Below are positions 1 to 12,220 of a DNA stretch of 64,000 nt, one piece after another. A program made the position numbers and the translations under genes. The notes beneath the pieces were generated by a model, which did not search any database, was not told where the DNA came from, and saw only the letters and a list, made by a program, of their open reading frames with translations. The stretch's first letter is position 1. Each line of letters starts with the position of its first letter. Source of the stretch: Phocoena phocoena (Eukaryota > Chordata > Mammalia > Artiodactyla > Phocoenidae); the NCBI RefSeq assembly GCF_963924675.1, contig NC_089222.1, forward strand, positions 114,777,316-114,841,315, written 5' to 3'.

Positions 1-360
1 TTTTTTTTTGCTGTCTCTTACTTTACCTGTCATGGTGGTTTTTATTTGCTAAGGAAAGTCACCTTTCCTTGGGCAGGATTAGTGGCTGGGCCACTGTAGG
101 TCCTCATTGATGTCCAGGGTTCCACCCTACAACTGGGCTCTGACGTCAACTCTCTCTTTGCCCACATCCAGGCTCTGCCAAGGGAGAAGGATGTTACAAG
201 TGACTGGTCAGAGATGGGGGAGCAGGTGGCAGAGAACCCATCCCAGGGAGGTAGAGAAGCAGCAGGAATCAGCGTATCAGTGAGCCAAGGCTCTAAGCCA
301 TCAGTACATGCTTCAGTTGCACCATCAGATTGACTAACAAAATATAAATCCAAAATGGAG
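1..360 (-). other. Possible 3' end of a retrotransposed transcript
   Basis: Read on the minus strand, the stretch ends in a run of at least nine A at the window edge. An AATAAA-type signal (TTTATT on plus, about positions 41-46) lies about 30-35 bases before the run. That spacing fits a polyadenylated transcript copied back into DNA. A 103-codon open frame covers 42-353 on the minus strand, but I recognise no family in it and it may be chance. The poly-A side and any TSD are cut off by the window edge. It could also be an unrecognised retroelement tail. Confidence 0.25.
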
Positions 361-1038
361 TTATTAAAAATTGTAAGATGGTGAACAAACAGCTTTATAT
401 CCTTAGCATGCAGGCCTCTTCTGAATGGGAGACCCTGTGTGATTGCGTTGGTCCATCACCCATGAAGTTGGCCTAGAAACTGATAATGACAACTGGAAAG
501 GATTAAAGAGTGCATGGCTGGTGCAGGAATCTCAAAAGGGAAAGTTTAGAGGGCTAGGTAAGAATTGCTGTTTTTATTCAAGGGTTTAGAAGCCCATCAG
601 GAAACCAAAATTTGAGTGTCAAGGTTTGTCCCCATTAGGGACATAGAGTATATCATCAGAAAGCAGCAGCCACTTAGAGTGACCAAAGATTAAAAGGAGC
701 GGAAACCAATAATGGAAAGCTAATTTGGAATATTGACAAGATGCTACAGAAGAGGCAGTCCTTGGAATATATTTAGCAGCACACTGTGAGTCTGAGCAGG
801 GACCATAGAGATTCAGGACAGCTCTAGGCAGGAATGGGGATTCTTGGAAGAGCTAATCTGAAAGACAGTGTGGGACGGCTTCAAAAGTAGATACTCTAGA
901 CACTGATAGTTTGAGGATGAGTTGGGTCATTCCAGGATGCCTTCTGAAACAAGAAAAGCAGAAAAGGGAAGAGGTATCTGATTGCTTTGGCTTCATTTGG
1001 TGCTACCAGACATAAAATGCATCTGTTAGCAAGTGACA
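361..1038. other. Unassigned non-coding sequence
   Basis: I see no gene, repeat family or simple repeat that I can name here. Base composition is ordinary mixed sequence. Confidence 0.4.
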
Positions 1039-1390
1039 TGCTGTAGTAGGCAGGATAATGGCCCCCCAAGGTGCCCACACCCTGTAAATATGTCACCTTA
1101 CGTGGCAAAAGGGGCATTGCAGGGGTGATTAAGGTTAATGTCTCCTGACATTGAAATCAGGAGATTATCTTGAATTGTCAAAATGTGCCCAATCTGGTCA
1201 CTTGAATTCTTGAAAGCTACTCCCGTAGGGTCTCCAGGAAGAAGCATAGCCCAGGCAACACCTTGATACTAGTACAGTGAGACCGTGTTGGATTTCTGCT
1301 CTACAGAACTATGACATAATGAATTTTTGTCTTGTTTTAGCCATTGCATTTGTGGTGATTTGTTACAGCAGCAATAAGAAACAAATTCAC
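1039..1390 (+). mobile_element. Old solo LTR, ERVL/MaLR type
   Basis: The start (taggcaggataatggcccc) and the end (gatttgttacagcagcaata) match the two ends of a common, very old mammalian MaLR/ERVL-type LTR. Between them are the cttacgtggcaaaaggg segment and the gtgagaccgtgttggattt segment, in the expected order. The copy is internally shortened and diverged. No flanking internal sequence is seen, so it is probably a solo LTR. The subfamily name is uncertain. Confidence 0.6.
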
Positions 1391-1479
1391 ATGAACCGAG
1401 CTTGCATGATAGACTGAGCACAGTGAGAACACACGAAATCCCGGTAAATTAGAGGTGGGATGATCACTGAGATAATTGA

Positions 1480-1600
1480 ATCTAACATCCTCATTTTAGA
1501 GAGAGAAATCTGCTGTTTAAAGGAGCTAATTGGCATGCCAAAGGTCACACGGCCTGATCTTTCAGCCAAATCCCCCTGTGTTTCTACTACACTACACACT
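1480..1600 (-). repeat. MIR SINE fragment
   Basis: Contains the MIR core read in reverse: a cctcattttagagagagaaa stretch (from cattttacagatgaggaaac), then ccaaaggtcacacggc (from cccaaggtcacacagc), then a ccaaatccccctgt region. MIRs are ancient, inactive tRNA-derived SINEs. The copy is partial and diverged. Confidence 0.55.
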
Positions 1601-3328
1601 TCTTATTAAAGGAGTTCACAGGCAGGAGATGAGGATAGATGAAAATATAGAGGCAGCACTCACATTATCAAGGGGTAAGCTGTAAGAGCCAGGGAGAAAA
1701 TAAACAGAAATGAGAGGAAGAAACGAACCAGGAGAGAAGTAAATCTTCTTGGTTCAAATACACGTTCCAGTTAGAACTGAAAACACTTAAAGCACAGCCT
1801 GTAGGGGGAAAAAAAGATAAATTGGCGCCAAGAAGCAGAGGTAAAGCATGAAAAATGATCAAATGAGGCAGGAGGGAGAAGCCCTCACCTTTGTTTCAGC
1901 ACCATCTAAATCAGAGTAGCTCCCTTTTTGTATTTGTAGTTGCTCCAATAGTAAACTTCCCCTTGGTAAACTAGGTGGTGAGCCCAAAAGGTGGCTGGCG
2001 CTGCAGACCTGTGTATCTCATTACTCCCGGGAAGGGCGACAGGGGAAGATGCACCTTCCCTCAGAGAAACAGTGCTGCCCTGGGAGAGTAATTCTACCTG
2101 AGTGGCTGACCCGAAAACAGACCTTTTCTTCTAATGCCAAGTCTCAGAGGAGAGCTACCTTTCTCCTAACATTCTTTATGGGCCTTCTGTTGGTTAGAAA
2201 TTAAAGAGAAAAATGTCAGACACAGAGTCTAAGAACAAAGTATAAAACATGACTCTAATAGGTTACTAATAGTGATAGTGCCATTGGAAATACCCAGAAA
2301 AGATCAAATTGTCAGGATTTAAAAGGTCAGTGGGATCTTCAATCATGTAAGTCTTGCTCTGATTTGCTACTTAATTTCTTTTAGAGGGAAGGACACACCT
2401 GAAAAGTCCAGGGGTAGATATTTTTTCAGCACAGGTTCAGGTTGTTCAGAGTGGCATTTGTATCCATGCAGTTGGTATTCCACCTCTTATGATTAAACAG
2501 TCATAGAAATGGTATGAATGAATGTATAGCAAGAAGGAAAAATAATTCCATGTTAGATTATTTTAGTTACACTTATATAATAATTGCACCTGAAAAAAGC
2601 CAGGTATGCAAAACTTTTAAAATAATGTTTGTCTTTGCATGTATCTATCTTGTCTGGTCTTCATTTGACCACTTTATCTGCCATATGCCCCATGCCTTCC
2701 TTTTACTCTTTTCCATAGTTTCTCTATAGGATGTCCCCCCAGATTTCACCCATCTCACCCAACTGTAGTATCAGACCATGTAGGCTAAAACCTTTGCTAT
2801 AATTGCAGTGCAACATTTATAAAACTCAGTGCCGTCTGCTCCAAAAAGAAAAGCTTTCGTCTTAAGGGATTTCCCCCCATTCTTCCCAATGCCAGACACT
2901 CTCATTCCCAGCCCTGAGCTGACAAATCTTACCGTGGTGTTGTCAACTATCAATCAGATGACAAGTGAATCATTTATTCTCCATTACACTCTGAGAGTCA
3001 GATTTGATATATGAGTAAAAAACACGGGCATTCCTTCCCTTTCTTGGCTTCTCGCCAGATTCCCCCCCACCCCCTGATCCCTTCACCTTAAGGATATCTA
3101 TGATGTAGGTAGATATGGCAGAAGCCCTTATTCAGAGCTGTCTTTTTGCTCTTTTTGGTAATTGATTTTAGTCCTCCTGTATATTGTTGAACTAGATGAA
3201 GATATCTTGGATTATTATTACATTTGATTAGAATAGGTTTTTTTTTAAATTGTGGTTTTGTTTATGTATGCTAACTTACCTCTGAGATTGTTTTAGGATA
3301 GTGTATTTAATGAAGGTAGAAAACTTGC
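1601..3328. other. Unassigned non-coding sequence
   Basis: No gene or nameable repeat. The stretch holds short C runs near 2731, 2872 and 3063. Open frames of 60-70 codons overlap one another on both strands at 2.5-3.0 kb, with no family resemblance, so I treat them as chance. Confidence 0.4.
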
Positions 3329-3339
3329 TTAACTGTGTT
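3329..3339. repeat. TSD, left copy, of the 3.3-kb L1
   Basis: ttaactgtgtt is repeated perfectly at 5439-5449, bracketing the L1. Confidence 0.75.
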
Positions 3340-5438
3340 GGGTTTTTTTTTAAACATCTTTATTGGACTATAATTGCTTTACAATGTTGTGTTAGTTTCT
3401 GCTGTGTAACAAAGTGAATCAGCTATACATAAACATATATTCCCATATCTCCTCCCTCTTGCATCTCCCTCCCACCCACCCTCCCTATCCCTCCCCTCTA
3501 GGTGGTCACAGAGCACCGAGCTGATCTCCCTGCGGCTGCTTCCCACTAGCTATCTATTTTACATTTCGTAGTGTGTATATGTCAATGCTACTCTCTCACT
3601 TCATCCCAGTTTACCCTTCCCCCTCCCCATGTCCTCAAGTCCATTTTCTATGTCTGTGTTTTTATTCCTGTGCTGCCCCTACGTTCATCAGAACCATTTT
3701 TTTTATAGAGTCCATATATATGTGTTAGCATACGGTATTTATTTTTCTCTTTCTGACTTACTTCACTCTTTATGACAGGCTCTAGGTCCATCCACCTCAC
3801 TACAAATAACTTAATTTCGTTTCTTTTTATGGCTGAGTAATATTCCATTGTACATATGTGCCACATCTTCTTTATCCATTCATCTGTCAATGGGCACTTA
3901 GGTTGCTTCCATGTCCTGGCTATTGTAAATAGAGCTGCAATGAATATTGTGACACATGACTCTTTTTGAATTATGGTTTTCTCAGGGTATATGCCCAGTA
4001 GTGGGATTGCTGGGTCATATGGTAGTTCTATTTGTAGTTTTATAAGGAACCTCCATACTGTTCTCCCTAGTGGCTGTATCAATTTACATTCCCACCAACA
4101 GTGCAAGAGGGTTCCCTTTTCTCCACACCTTCTCCAGCATGTATTGTTTGTAGATTTTTTTGATGATGGCCATTCTCACCAGTGTGAAGTGATACCTCAT
4201 TGTAGTTTTCATCTGTATTTCTCTAATGATTAGTGATGTTGAGCATCCTTTCATGTATTTGCTGGCAATCTGTATATCTTCTTTGGGGAAATGTCTGTTT
4301 CAGTCTTCTGCCCATTTTTGGATTGGGTTGTTTGTTTTTTTGATATGGAGCTGCATGAGCTGCTTGTAAATTTTGGAGATTAATCCTTTGTCAGTTGCTT
4401 CATTTGCAAATATTTTCTCCCATTCTGAGGGTTGTCTTTTCATCTTGTTTATGGTTTCCTTTGCTATGCAAAAGCTTTTAAGTTTCATTAGGTCCCATTT
4501 GTTTATTTTTGTTTTTATTTCCATTTCTCTAGGAGGTGGGCCAAAAAGGATCTTGCTGTGATTTATGTCATAGAGTGTTCTGCCTGTGTTTTCCTCTAAT
4601 AGTTTTACAGTGTCTGGCCTTACATTTAGGTCTTTAATCCATTTGGAGTTTATTTTTGTGTATGGTGTTAGGGAGTGCTGTAATTTCATTCTTTTACACG
4701 TAGCTGTCCAGTTTTCCCAGCATCACTTATTGAAGAGGCTGTCTTTTCTCCTTTGTATATTCTTGCCTCCGTTATCAAAGATAAGGTGACCATATGTGCA
4801 TGGGTTTATCTCTGGGCTTTCTATCCTGTTCCATTGATCTATATTTCTGTTTTTGTGCCAGTACTATACTGTCTTGATTACTGTAGCTTTGTAGTATAGT
4901 CAGAAGTCAGGGAGCCTGATTCCTCCAGCTCCATTTTTCTTTCTCAAGATTGTTTTGGCTATTCAGCGTCTTTTGTCTTTCCATATAAATTATGAAATTT
5001 TTTGTTCTAGTTCTGTGAAAAATGACATTGGTAGTTTGATAGGGATTGCATTGAATCTATAGATTGCTTTGGGTAGTATAGTCATTTTCACAATATTGAT
5101 TCTTCCAATCCAAGAACATGATATATCTCTCCATCTCTTGGTATCATCTTTAATTTCTTTCATCAGTGTCTTATAGTTTTCTGCATGCAGGTTTTTTGTC
5201 TCCCTAGGTAGGTTTATTCCTAAGTATTTTATTCTTTTTGTTACGGTGGTAAATGGGAGTGTTTCCTTAATTTCTCTTTTAGATTTTTCATCATTAGTGT
5301 ATAAAAATGCAAGAGATTTCTGTACATTAATTTTGTATCCTGCTACTCTACCAAATTCATTGGTTAGCTCTAGTAGTTTTCTAGTAGCATCTTTAGGATT
5401 CTCTATGTATAGTATCATGTCATCTGCAAACAGTGACA
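3340..5438 (-). mobile_element. 5'-truncated L1 (LINE-1) retrotransposon
   Basis: On the minus strand this is the last 2.1 kb of an L1. It contains the C-terminal half of ORF2, then a 3' UTR of cetartiodactyl type, then a poly-A tail seen as T's at 3343-3351. Perfect 11-bp target-site duplications (ttaactgtgtt) lie at 3329-3339 and 5439-5449. The 5' end stops just upstream of the reverse-transcriptase FADD motif, so the copy was dead on arrival, as is usual for truncated L1s. The clear similarity to ORF2 and the clean TSD suggest a moderately young insertion. Confidence 0.92.
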
Positions 5439-5439
5439 T
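3648..5439 (-). pseudogene. L1 ORF2 C-terminal remnant (reverse transcriptase region to C-end)
   Basis: Three open pieces remain: 4990-5439, 4300-4689 and 3648-4106. The first begins [10 protein letters not shown], the catalytic YADD-type motif of L1 reverse transcriptase, and runs on through the thumb region. The last carries the conserved C-terminal MWHICTMEYYSAIKRNE block. The first two pieces share a frame and are separated by stops. The third is in a different frame, so at least one frameshift is present. The N-terminal endonuclease and the front of the reverse transcriptase are absent through 5' truncation. No product is expected. Confidence 0.85.
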
Positions 5440-5449
5440 TAACTGTGTT
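5439..5449. repeat. TSD, right copy, of the 3.3-kb L1
   Basis: Perfect repeat of positions 3329-3339. Confidence 0.75.
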
Positions 5450-5589
5450 TTTAAGGATTAAGTGAATTTTGTTCTCTTTCAATCAGTCTTATCCAGAAAA
5501 TGAATAAGTAACTAAATATTATTTAGTTATGGTGTTTATCTGAAGCCCTATCTTTGTGTTGGTATAATGTAGAAATGAGAGTCTAAGGC

Positions 5590-5710
5590 ATGAAATTTCA
5601 AAGGGAGAAAGGCAATTGAAGTTACGTAAGTCACTCATCCCCTCTCTGCACCTTCTGAACACTCTACTAGGGGATAATATCTCACCCCTCCTACAATCAG
5701 AGAATAACCG
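5590..5710 (+). repeat. Possible MIR fragment
   Basis: The order aagtcactcatcccctctct, then gcaccttctg, then aggggataatatctcacccc follows the MIR segment from 'aagtcacttaacctctctg' to 'ggggataataatacctacc'. It is strongly diverged. The rest of 5450-6440 is unassigned. Confidence 0.4.
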
Positions 5711-6440
5711 GTGTATAGAGTGACCCCATCGCCTTTTATATCATTGAATGTAGTTTTTTGCCACAATCCTGAGGTTAATAATATTTTTATTCCAATCTTA
5801 ATTTAGAAACCTAAGTATAGGTTTACCTGTAAAAAAAAGTAGAGTCGTCTTTCAAATACATGTTCATTTGACTAGAAAGCCCTTGTACTTCACCACTCTG
5901 CTATGCAGGCCACAGTCATCCTTTAGAACCTGGAATCTGACTCGTAACACTTTTAGATGTAACGCATAAATTTTGTAACAGGTACCAAAACAATATAAAG
6001 AGCCAAGAGTAAAGAAACAAAAACAAGGTTATAAAAGAAAAAGGATAAAATAAAAATCCTTATGGTTTAAAGACAAATTCAGCTTAGTTTTTTCTTTCCC
6101 ATTTGTTCATGTCTACTGATGAAAAACTTACTAAGAGAAAGTCTTGCTGCCGCTGGCCCCTGTGGGAAAGTCATTGTGCACACATTTTCCCCAGGTAATT
6201 GCAGGTATATTCTACAATTGGCAGGTGCCCAGGTCAATTCAGCAACAAAATCTTGACCCTCCTCCCTTGCCCATATTCATCAACTGGTCTTTAGGGATTT
6301 GATGTCAAGGAGGGTTCTTTCTATGTATTGCGAATTTAGTGAATTCACTTATTACACTTACTACAATCAAGCAATCAAATGACTGAATAAAAATGAGAGT
6401 GAGGAGAGACTAGGTAATAAGTTATTTCAGCCTCCCAAGA

Positions 6441-6897
6441 TGGTTAATTTTATGTATCAACTTGACTGGCCTCAGGGTGTTCAGATTAAACATTATTTCC
6501 GGGTATGTTTGTGAGGGTGCTTCCAGATGAGATTTTAGCTCAGTAAAGTAGGTTGCCCTTTTCAATGTAGGTTGTCATCATTAAAACTATTGAGGGCCTG
6601 AAAGACACCAAAGGCAGGGAAAGAAGGAATTTGTGTCCTTTTCCCCTGCCTCACTGTTTGAGCTAAGACATCTCATCTTATCTTCTCCTGCCCTTAGACT
6701 GGGATTTACACCGTTGGCTCCCCTAGTTCTCAGATCTCCAGACTTGGACTGAATTACACCACTGGGGTCTTCAACTGCAAATGGCAGATGGTGCAACTTC
6801 TCAGCCTCTATAATTGCATGAGCTATTCCTCATAATAAGTAAATAAATAAATAATAACCTATTGGTTCTGTTTCTCTAGAGAACTGTGATTAATGCA
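6441..6897 (+). mobile_element. Old solo LTR, ERVL/MaLR type (TG...CA)
   Basis: Begins tggttaattttatgtatcaa and ends tctagagaactgtgattaat-gca. These are the characteristic ends of a widespread old mammalian ERVL-class LTR of about 450 bp. It also contains the gtgagggtgcttccagatga segment, and it has an A/T-rich ataaataaataaataat run before its 3' end that would include the polyadenylation signal. No internal retroviral genes flank it. The subfamily is not determined. Confidence 0.65.
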
Positions 6898-7410
6898 GCC
6901 TCTGAATGTGGGCGCTCTAATTTCTCTTTATTTTCTACTATAGACCATAATATGTAAGTAAGGAGGGCTCAGTAACTATTTATTAAACTGTAGCTATCGA
7001 TCTATAATAATTTAGGTAGGGCATAGAATTAATAAATAGCCAATAGCTCCAAAAGCTTTTAAGTACATTTGAGCAAAACTCTCTGTTTTTCTTGGGTTAA
7101 TAGTAAAAACTATTTTTGCAACTCCTGAAGACCCTTGAGTTTGATAGGGAAGAAGGAGAAAAACTGATTGAAGTGGAGTGGCAAGAAGAATCCAATCTTT
7201 CAATAAATTTCTACATAGAGATAAATAAATAAATTGTAATGTTTTCTAAACTGGAACATTTTTCCCAAATAAAGATCACATTATTGGACAAAAATACAAA
7301 TTAATTAAACTCATATTTGGGAACAAGGAGCTGTTTTATCTCAAGGTATCTGATGAAAGGAAATTCTTCTGTTATGTAGCCATGTTTACTTAAATGCGTC
7401 TATAACTTAC
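6898..7410. other. Unassigned non-coding sequence
   Basis: AT-rich. A 63-codon minus-strand open frame at 7012-7203 has no recognisable similarity. No repeat named. Confidence 0.35.
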
Positions 7411-8039
7411 TGTATTAGGCTTCTCCAGAGAAAGAGAACCAATAGGTGATAATATGTATAGAGAAATATATATTGTATAAATATAAATTATAAGGATTAT
7501 ATTATTATTATATTATTTCTTTAAATTATATGAGGAAATAGATATACATTATAAAATTAAAAAAAATATTATAAGGTAGTTCACATGATTATGGAAGCTG
7601 AGAAGTCCCAAGCTCTGCACTTAGCAAGCTGGAGACCCAAGACAACTGATAGTGTGGTTCCAGTTTGAGTCCAAAATCTTGAGAACCAGGGAAGCTGATG
7701 TCCTAGTCTGAAAGCTGACAGGCTCAAGACCCAGGAAGAGGCGACATTTCAGTTCAAATCTGAAGATAGGAAGAGACCAGTGTCTCAGCTCACGTAGTCT
7801 GGCTGGAGGACTTCCCTCACTTGCAGGAGGGTCAACCTTTTTGTTCTATTCAGGCCTTCAGCTGATTCGATGGGTACCACCCACACTGGAGAAGAGTCAT
7901 CTGCTATTCTCAGACTACTAATTCAGATGTTAATCTCATCCATAACACCCTCACAGACACACCCAGAATAATGTTTGATAAACTATCTGTGGACCCTGTG
8001 ACCTGGTCAAATTGACACATAAAATCACTTTAACTAACA
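7411..8039 (-). mobile_element. Old solo LTR, same class as 6441-6897, opposite strand
   Basis: Starts tgtattaggcttctccagag and ends caaattgacacataaaatca...taaca, the reverse complement of the LTR class at 6441-6897. It carries the expected inner order of ggcctt-cagctgatt, ccacccacact and aatgtttgataaactatctg. It is enlarged by an AT-rich expansion at about 7440-7580. No retroviral genes are attached. Confidence 0.65.
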
Positions 8040-8406
8040 GGAATGAAAGGTGAAGAAGGGTCTTTACAGATTAAATTGATCATTAGGATATTCTGGCAAA
8101 AGCTACTTTTCAGAACTACATAGTAGGCATGATTTGTGGGAGAGGAAACAATACTTTTCTGAGGAAAATGCCCCTAAGTAACAATGGCTTCTCTTTATAA
8201 CTTCAATTATGTATTAGTTCATTTCAGGCTTCACATCTTTCTGGAAATCAGGAAACCTGAACTATACTGATGTATTGATCCAGGGCTCATCTCAGTAACT
8301 ATAACATTTCCTTTCACAAGGAAGAGACTGTTTCTATCTCTGCAGCATTTTGTGAATATATATGTTGTGAAAAACCTGGCTAAACAACTGCTTCCTATTT
8401 GGAGAT
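8040..8406. other. Unassigned non-coding sequence
   Basis: No gene or repeat recognised. Confidence 0.35.
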
Positions 8407-8790
8407 AGAAAGTACACTTAAGGGATTCCCTGGTGGTGCAGTGGTTAAGAATCTGCCTGTCAGTGCAGGGGACACGGGTTCAAGCCCTGGTCGGGGAAGA
8501 TCCCACATGCCACGGAGCAACTAAGCCAGTGCACCACAACTACTGAGCCTGCACTCTAGAGCCCATGAGCCACAACTACTGAGCCCGTGTGCCACAACTA
8601 CTGAAGCCCGCCCTCCTAGAGCCCATGCTCCACAACAAGAGAAGCCACTGCAGTGAGAAGCCCACATACCACAACGAAGAGTAGCCCCTGCTCGCTACAA
8701 CTAGAGAAAGCCCGTGTGCAGCAAGAAGACCGAATGCAGCCAAAAATAAATAAATAAATTTATTTTTAAAAAGAAAGAAAGTACACTTAA
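8407..8790 (+). mobile_element. Long CHR-type SINE with TSDs
   Basis: A tRNA-derived SINE occupies about 8422-8775 and is bracketed by perfect 15-bp TSDs (agaaagtacacttaa at 8407-8421 and 8776-8790). The head has a Pol III A-box-like tggtgcagtgg and a B-box-like gggttcaagcc. The body is the cacaactactgagcc region, the tail an A-rich (aaat)n. The cacaactactga motif occurs three times at 8531-8606, more than in the 55.5-kb copy. CHR SINEs mark the cetacean/hippo lineage. Confidence 0.9.
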
Positions 8791-9109
8791 CATGGATTCA
8801 AAACGCCAAAGAGAAATGCTCTCAATAATGATTTTTCAACAAACTTGTACGTTTCACAGATTTATATTATATTATAGTTTTCCTTGTGCTTAAAGGAACA
8901 AGCATTCCTCTTATAAATTCCTTTGTTCAAAAATTAATATCATAGAATCAATTCTTTAGGGAATAATTTTTCTTTTTATAAGAAAGATGAAAAATATATA
9001 TATCAATCCATCCTCAAATCATTAGACATTTGAATATGATAAAGACTCAGGGTTAATCTTAATTTGGTCCTAGGTCAGCCCTGTTAACACAGAGACTCTT
9101 TGAGAAACA
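8791..9109. other. Unassigned AT-rich sequence
   Basis: No gene or repeat recognised. Confidence 0.35.
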
Positions 9110-9275
9110 GAAGCTGCCGTTTTAATGCCTATCAGATATTGGACCATACGCTTCACTTATGACTGTTGCCAAGGTAGGAAATGTTAAGTTCTTTGAGATC
9201 ACACAGTTAGGAAGTGGGAAAGTCGTCAATTGCAGCCCAAGCACTAGATAGCTCTTCCCACCACGCCTCACATTC
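9110..9275 (-). repeat. Possible MIR SINE fragment
   Basis: Contains gttaagttctttgagatcac, acacagttaggaagtgggaa and an imperfect match to the MIR 5' region, in the order expected for a MIR read in reverse. It is diverged. Confidence 0.45.
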
Positions 9276-10669
9276 TGATTACTCCAAAATGAACTTGGCG
9301 TTTCGAAGGAGTCTCTGACCAGTCTCCTATCTGACCAAGGTTATGGTGAAGAAGCTCATTTAGAGATGATTTGCCTTTCCTCAGAATCCAATATTCCAGA
9401 ATATTTGCTGTGCAAAGACAGGAGTTTAGACATAGGGTTTTCAATTAGGAATTTACTAACAGTTCAGAGAGGTGGAATTCTGAATCTGATGAATTGAGGG
9501 CTGAATAATTTGAGCATATAGGCTGGCCTAGAGCTGTGAACAGTAATCGGTTCAACTTATTCAGGAGGAGCAGTGTCAGAGCATTTACAAGTATGGAACT
9601 TGAAGCCGAACTGCATGTGCTGGATGTACCACTTTCTAGCTCTTGCCTAACCTCCCTTGGAATTTAATATTATGTATTACTTAGAAATACAGTATTTATT
9701 TATGTAAAAATATAAAATGTGCTCAACTTTGCTAACTGCAGGTGTGGATAGTTCAACTTATCCTCTTGTGCACCTTCAAGTTCAACCCACTTATGTGTGA
9801 TGTTCAGGACAATTGAACCACAGTACAAAGAATTATATCTGCAAAATATTTTCTTATATATTTAAATTGACTGAATTTTTCTGTACTCATTTTCTCATAT
9901 TTGAGGTATCTGTGTGTTAGATAATTAAGTATAGTTTTGATAGCTGATGACAAATTCTATACACCTACTAGGCTGTGTGCTGACGGTCTGCTACATCTAA
10001 TCCATTAGTCATATGTATTAAAAAAATTGTCTCTCTTTAAGAAAATTGTCTCCCTTTGGTGTATACATCATTTTATAATGAGGCACGGTCAGTTTATTGA
10101 AAACTATTGAACTGGTTGTTGTCTGTTCAGACATTTCTTAATTCTAACAATAGTAAGGTCAAATAAAATCAGTAGGTAATATCATGAGGAATGTCACACT
10201 TTACGATTTGAAAATCAGATTTACTTGCAACCACTGCAAATAATCCCATTGCTTGTCTCATTAAGTAATCTTCATTCTATATCACTATGTTATATTTATG
10301 GGAGAAATACTGAAGGAAAAACTTAGACATATGTTGATATTTTCATCACAGTCATCCATCACCATAATGAGTAACCAAAGCCCCTTTGAAAATAATATAT
10401 CTAGCACTGCATAGATTCCAAAGAATCGACTTCTTGTGTAACACACTTTGGGAGGCATTAATATGAATGTTATGCTAATTTGTCTGCCTTTTACCTAGAG
10501 TTTATTTAAAATCCTAGAGGATTTTCAAGAGGATATTGCTTCATTATATTAACTCACAAAGCAAAACTAACTTCAGCCTCTTATTTTATTAGGGCAAATT
10601 AATCTAAAAAATTATTTGAAGAATGAGTCAACACAAGCTCTTTAAGAAGCGTAGTTCAATTTAAGCTTA
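9276..10669. other. Unassigned AT-rich sequence
   Basis: 1.4 kb with no gene or nameable repeat. A weak MIR-like segment (ccactttctagctcttgcct) sits near 9630, too short to call. Confidence 0.35.
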
Positions 10670-10905
10670 GTTGCAATAGTGGTTTAAAACTAGAGTCAAA
10701 CACTCTTGAATTTGATTCCCAACTCTACTACTTACTAGCTGTATATTCTTAGGTATGTTATTTACAATATTTTAATCCTTAGTGTATTCAACAATAAATT
10801 TCAGTAAATGGTATTGCGTATCTCACTGGCTGTTGTAAGGATTAAATATAATAATTATATAAGGATTTAAGAATAGTCTCTGGTAGTAAATATACAGTTA
10901 TTATT
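10670..10905 (+). repeat. MIR SINE
   Basis: A nearly full-length but diverged MIR. It has a tgattcccaactctactact segment, cttactagctgtatattctt, then ggctgttgtaaggattaaat, and ends near tctctggtagtaaatataca. The order matches MIR from B box to 3' end. Confidence 0.7.
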
Positions 10906-11296
10906 AACTGTCTCTTAATCATTATTTTCAGAACCTGAATTTGTAACAGGAATTGTGTGGAACAAAATGCAAACTATTATTCAACTCAGAAATTTTCCTC
11001 TGGGGGCAATCATAATGTTTCAGCAATTTGAGGATATGGTTCCTTTTTGAAATCCTTTATGTGTGAAATTATTAAATATGAAATTCAAAATATGAGTGTT
11101 TTAAGATAAATATTTATGGTAGCCTTTCATTGAATGAGTACTAAAATAAGTCCCGTCGATGAGATGGCATTTCTAACTTCATGGTCCAGTTTTGCAGACA
11201 GGAAATGTGTAGAATATGACAAGCACCCCAAATCAAGGGGTAGCAAGTGACAAGTGATAAAGAATTTGAGAAGAAAGAAATAATTATGGACTCATG
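10906..11296. other. Unassigned non-coding sequence
   Basis: No gene or repeat recognised. Confidence 0.35.
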
Positions 11297-11532
11297 GAGA
11301 TAATCTTTTTTTTTTTTTTTTTTTTTTTTTATGTGGTACGCGGGCCTCTCACTGTTGTGGCCTCTCCCATTGCGGAGCACAGGCTCCGGACACGCAGGGT
11401 CAGCGGCCATGGCTCACATGCCCAGCCGCTCCGCGGCATGTGGGATCCTCCCGGACCGGGGTACGAACCCGTGTCCCCTGCATCGGCAGGTGGACTCTCA
11501 ACCACTGCGCCACCAGGGAAGCCCGAGATAAT
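11297..11532 (-). mobile_element. Short cetacean CHR-type SINE with short TSD
   Basis: The poly-T at 11306-11330 is the tail. The body runs gtggtacgcgggcctctcac to gccaccagggaagccc at 11524, the reverse of the SINE head. An 8-bp flank repeat, gagataat, is at 11297-11304 and 11525-11532. The high similarity to the other short copies in the window suggests a fairly young insertion. Open frames through it on either strand are artefacts of its GC-rich sequence. Confidence 0.88.
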
Positions 11533-12175
11533 AAATCTTAAGCTTAAGTTTTAAGAAACTGTAGACTTTAAATTCATTGCTTTCATAGAAATTCATAAAA
11601 TTTATATTCATAAATGTTTGGTTAAATATGAGTAAGAAATTCAAAGATAAAAATTTCATGATGTATTTGGGAAACAAAGAATGAACTTTTTATTTAGAAT
11701 GGAATTTTTATAGGAAGGAAGAGGTTGAATATCTTTGGGAATTCTTGGATAGTAGGAAAGGTACATAACCTGACTTACAGGGCAGTAGTGTGTCAATTAG
11801 CTATGTAAACCTAATAAACCAATGGGAGAAGTAAATGCAAAGATACATATTCAAAGTGTCCTTCTTAAGGACTTTCTTTGACTGATGTGTCATCTATTTG
11901 GCATCACTTAAATAAATTATACTGTTTCAATTGATTTTTCAGATATCAGCTCCCCTCCCCAATATACATATGGCTATCATTTTTCCCACCCCTCACCAAT
12001 CCCTTTTCTAGTTTCCATAACAAAATAATCATATAAAGCATATTATGCTATTTTTAGTTTTACTTCACAGGGCCTACGAGTTACTGAAACATTCCATTAG
12101 ACATGTCTCTCCTTTCTTCTCTGCCACATCTCCACATTGCTAGGCAGGTCTTCTCTGTGTACTCCCCCCTCCCAG
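11533..12175. other. Unassigned non-coding sequence
   Basis: No gene or repeat recognised. Confidence 0.35.
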
Positions 12176-12220
12176 CGCACACACACACACACACACACAC
12201 ATATGCACGTACACACACAG
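12176..12220. repeat. (CA)n microsatellite
   Basis: About 12 CA units followed by an interrupted stretch. The 133-codon open frame crossing it (12103-12504) contains the resulting THTHTH run. It has no recognisable domain and is probably chance. Confidence 0.85.

Noticed and set aside
8422..8775. CRISPR-like array from the repeated cacaactactga motif
   Set aside because: The motif is internal to a SINE, spacers are themselves repeats, and the genome is mammalian.
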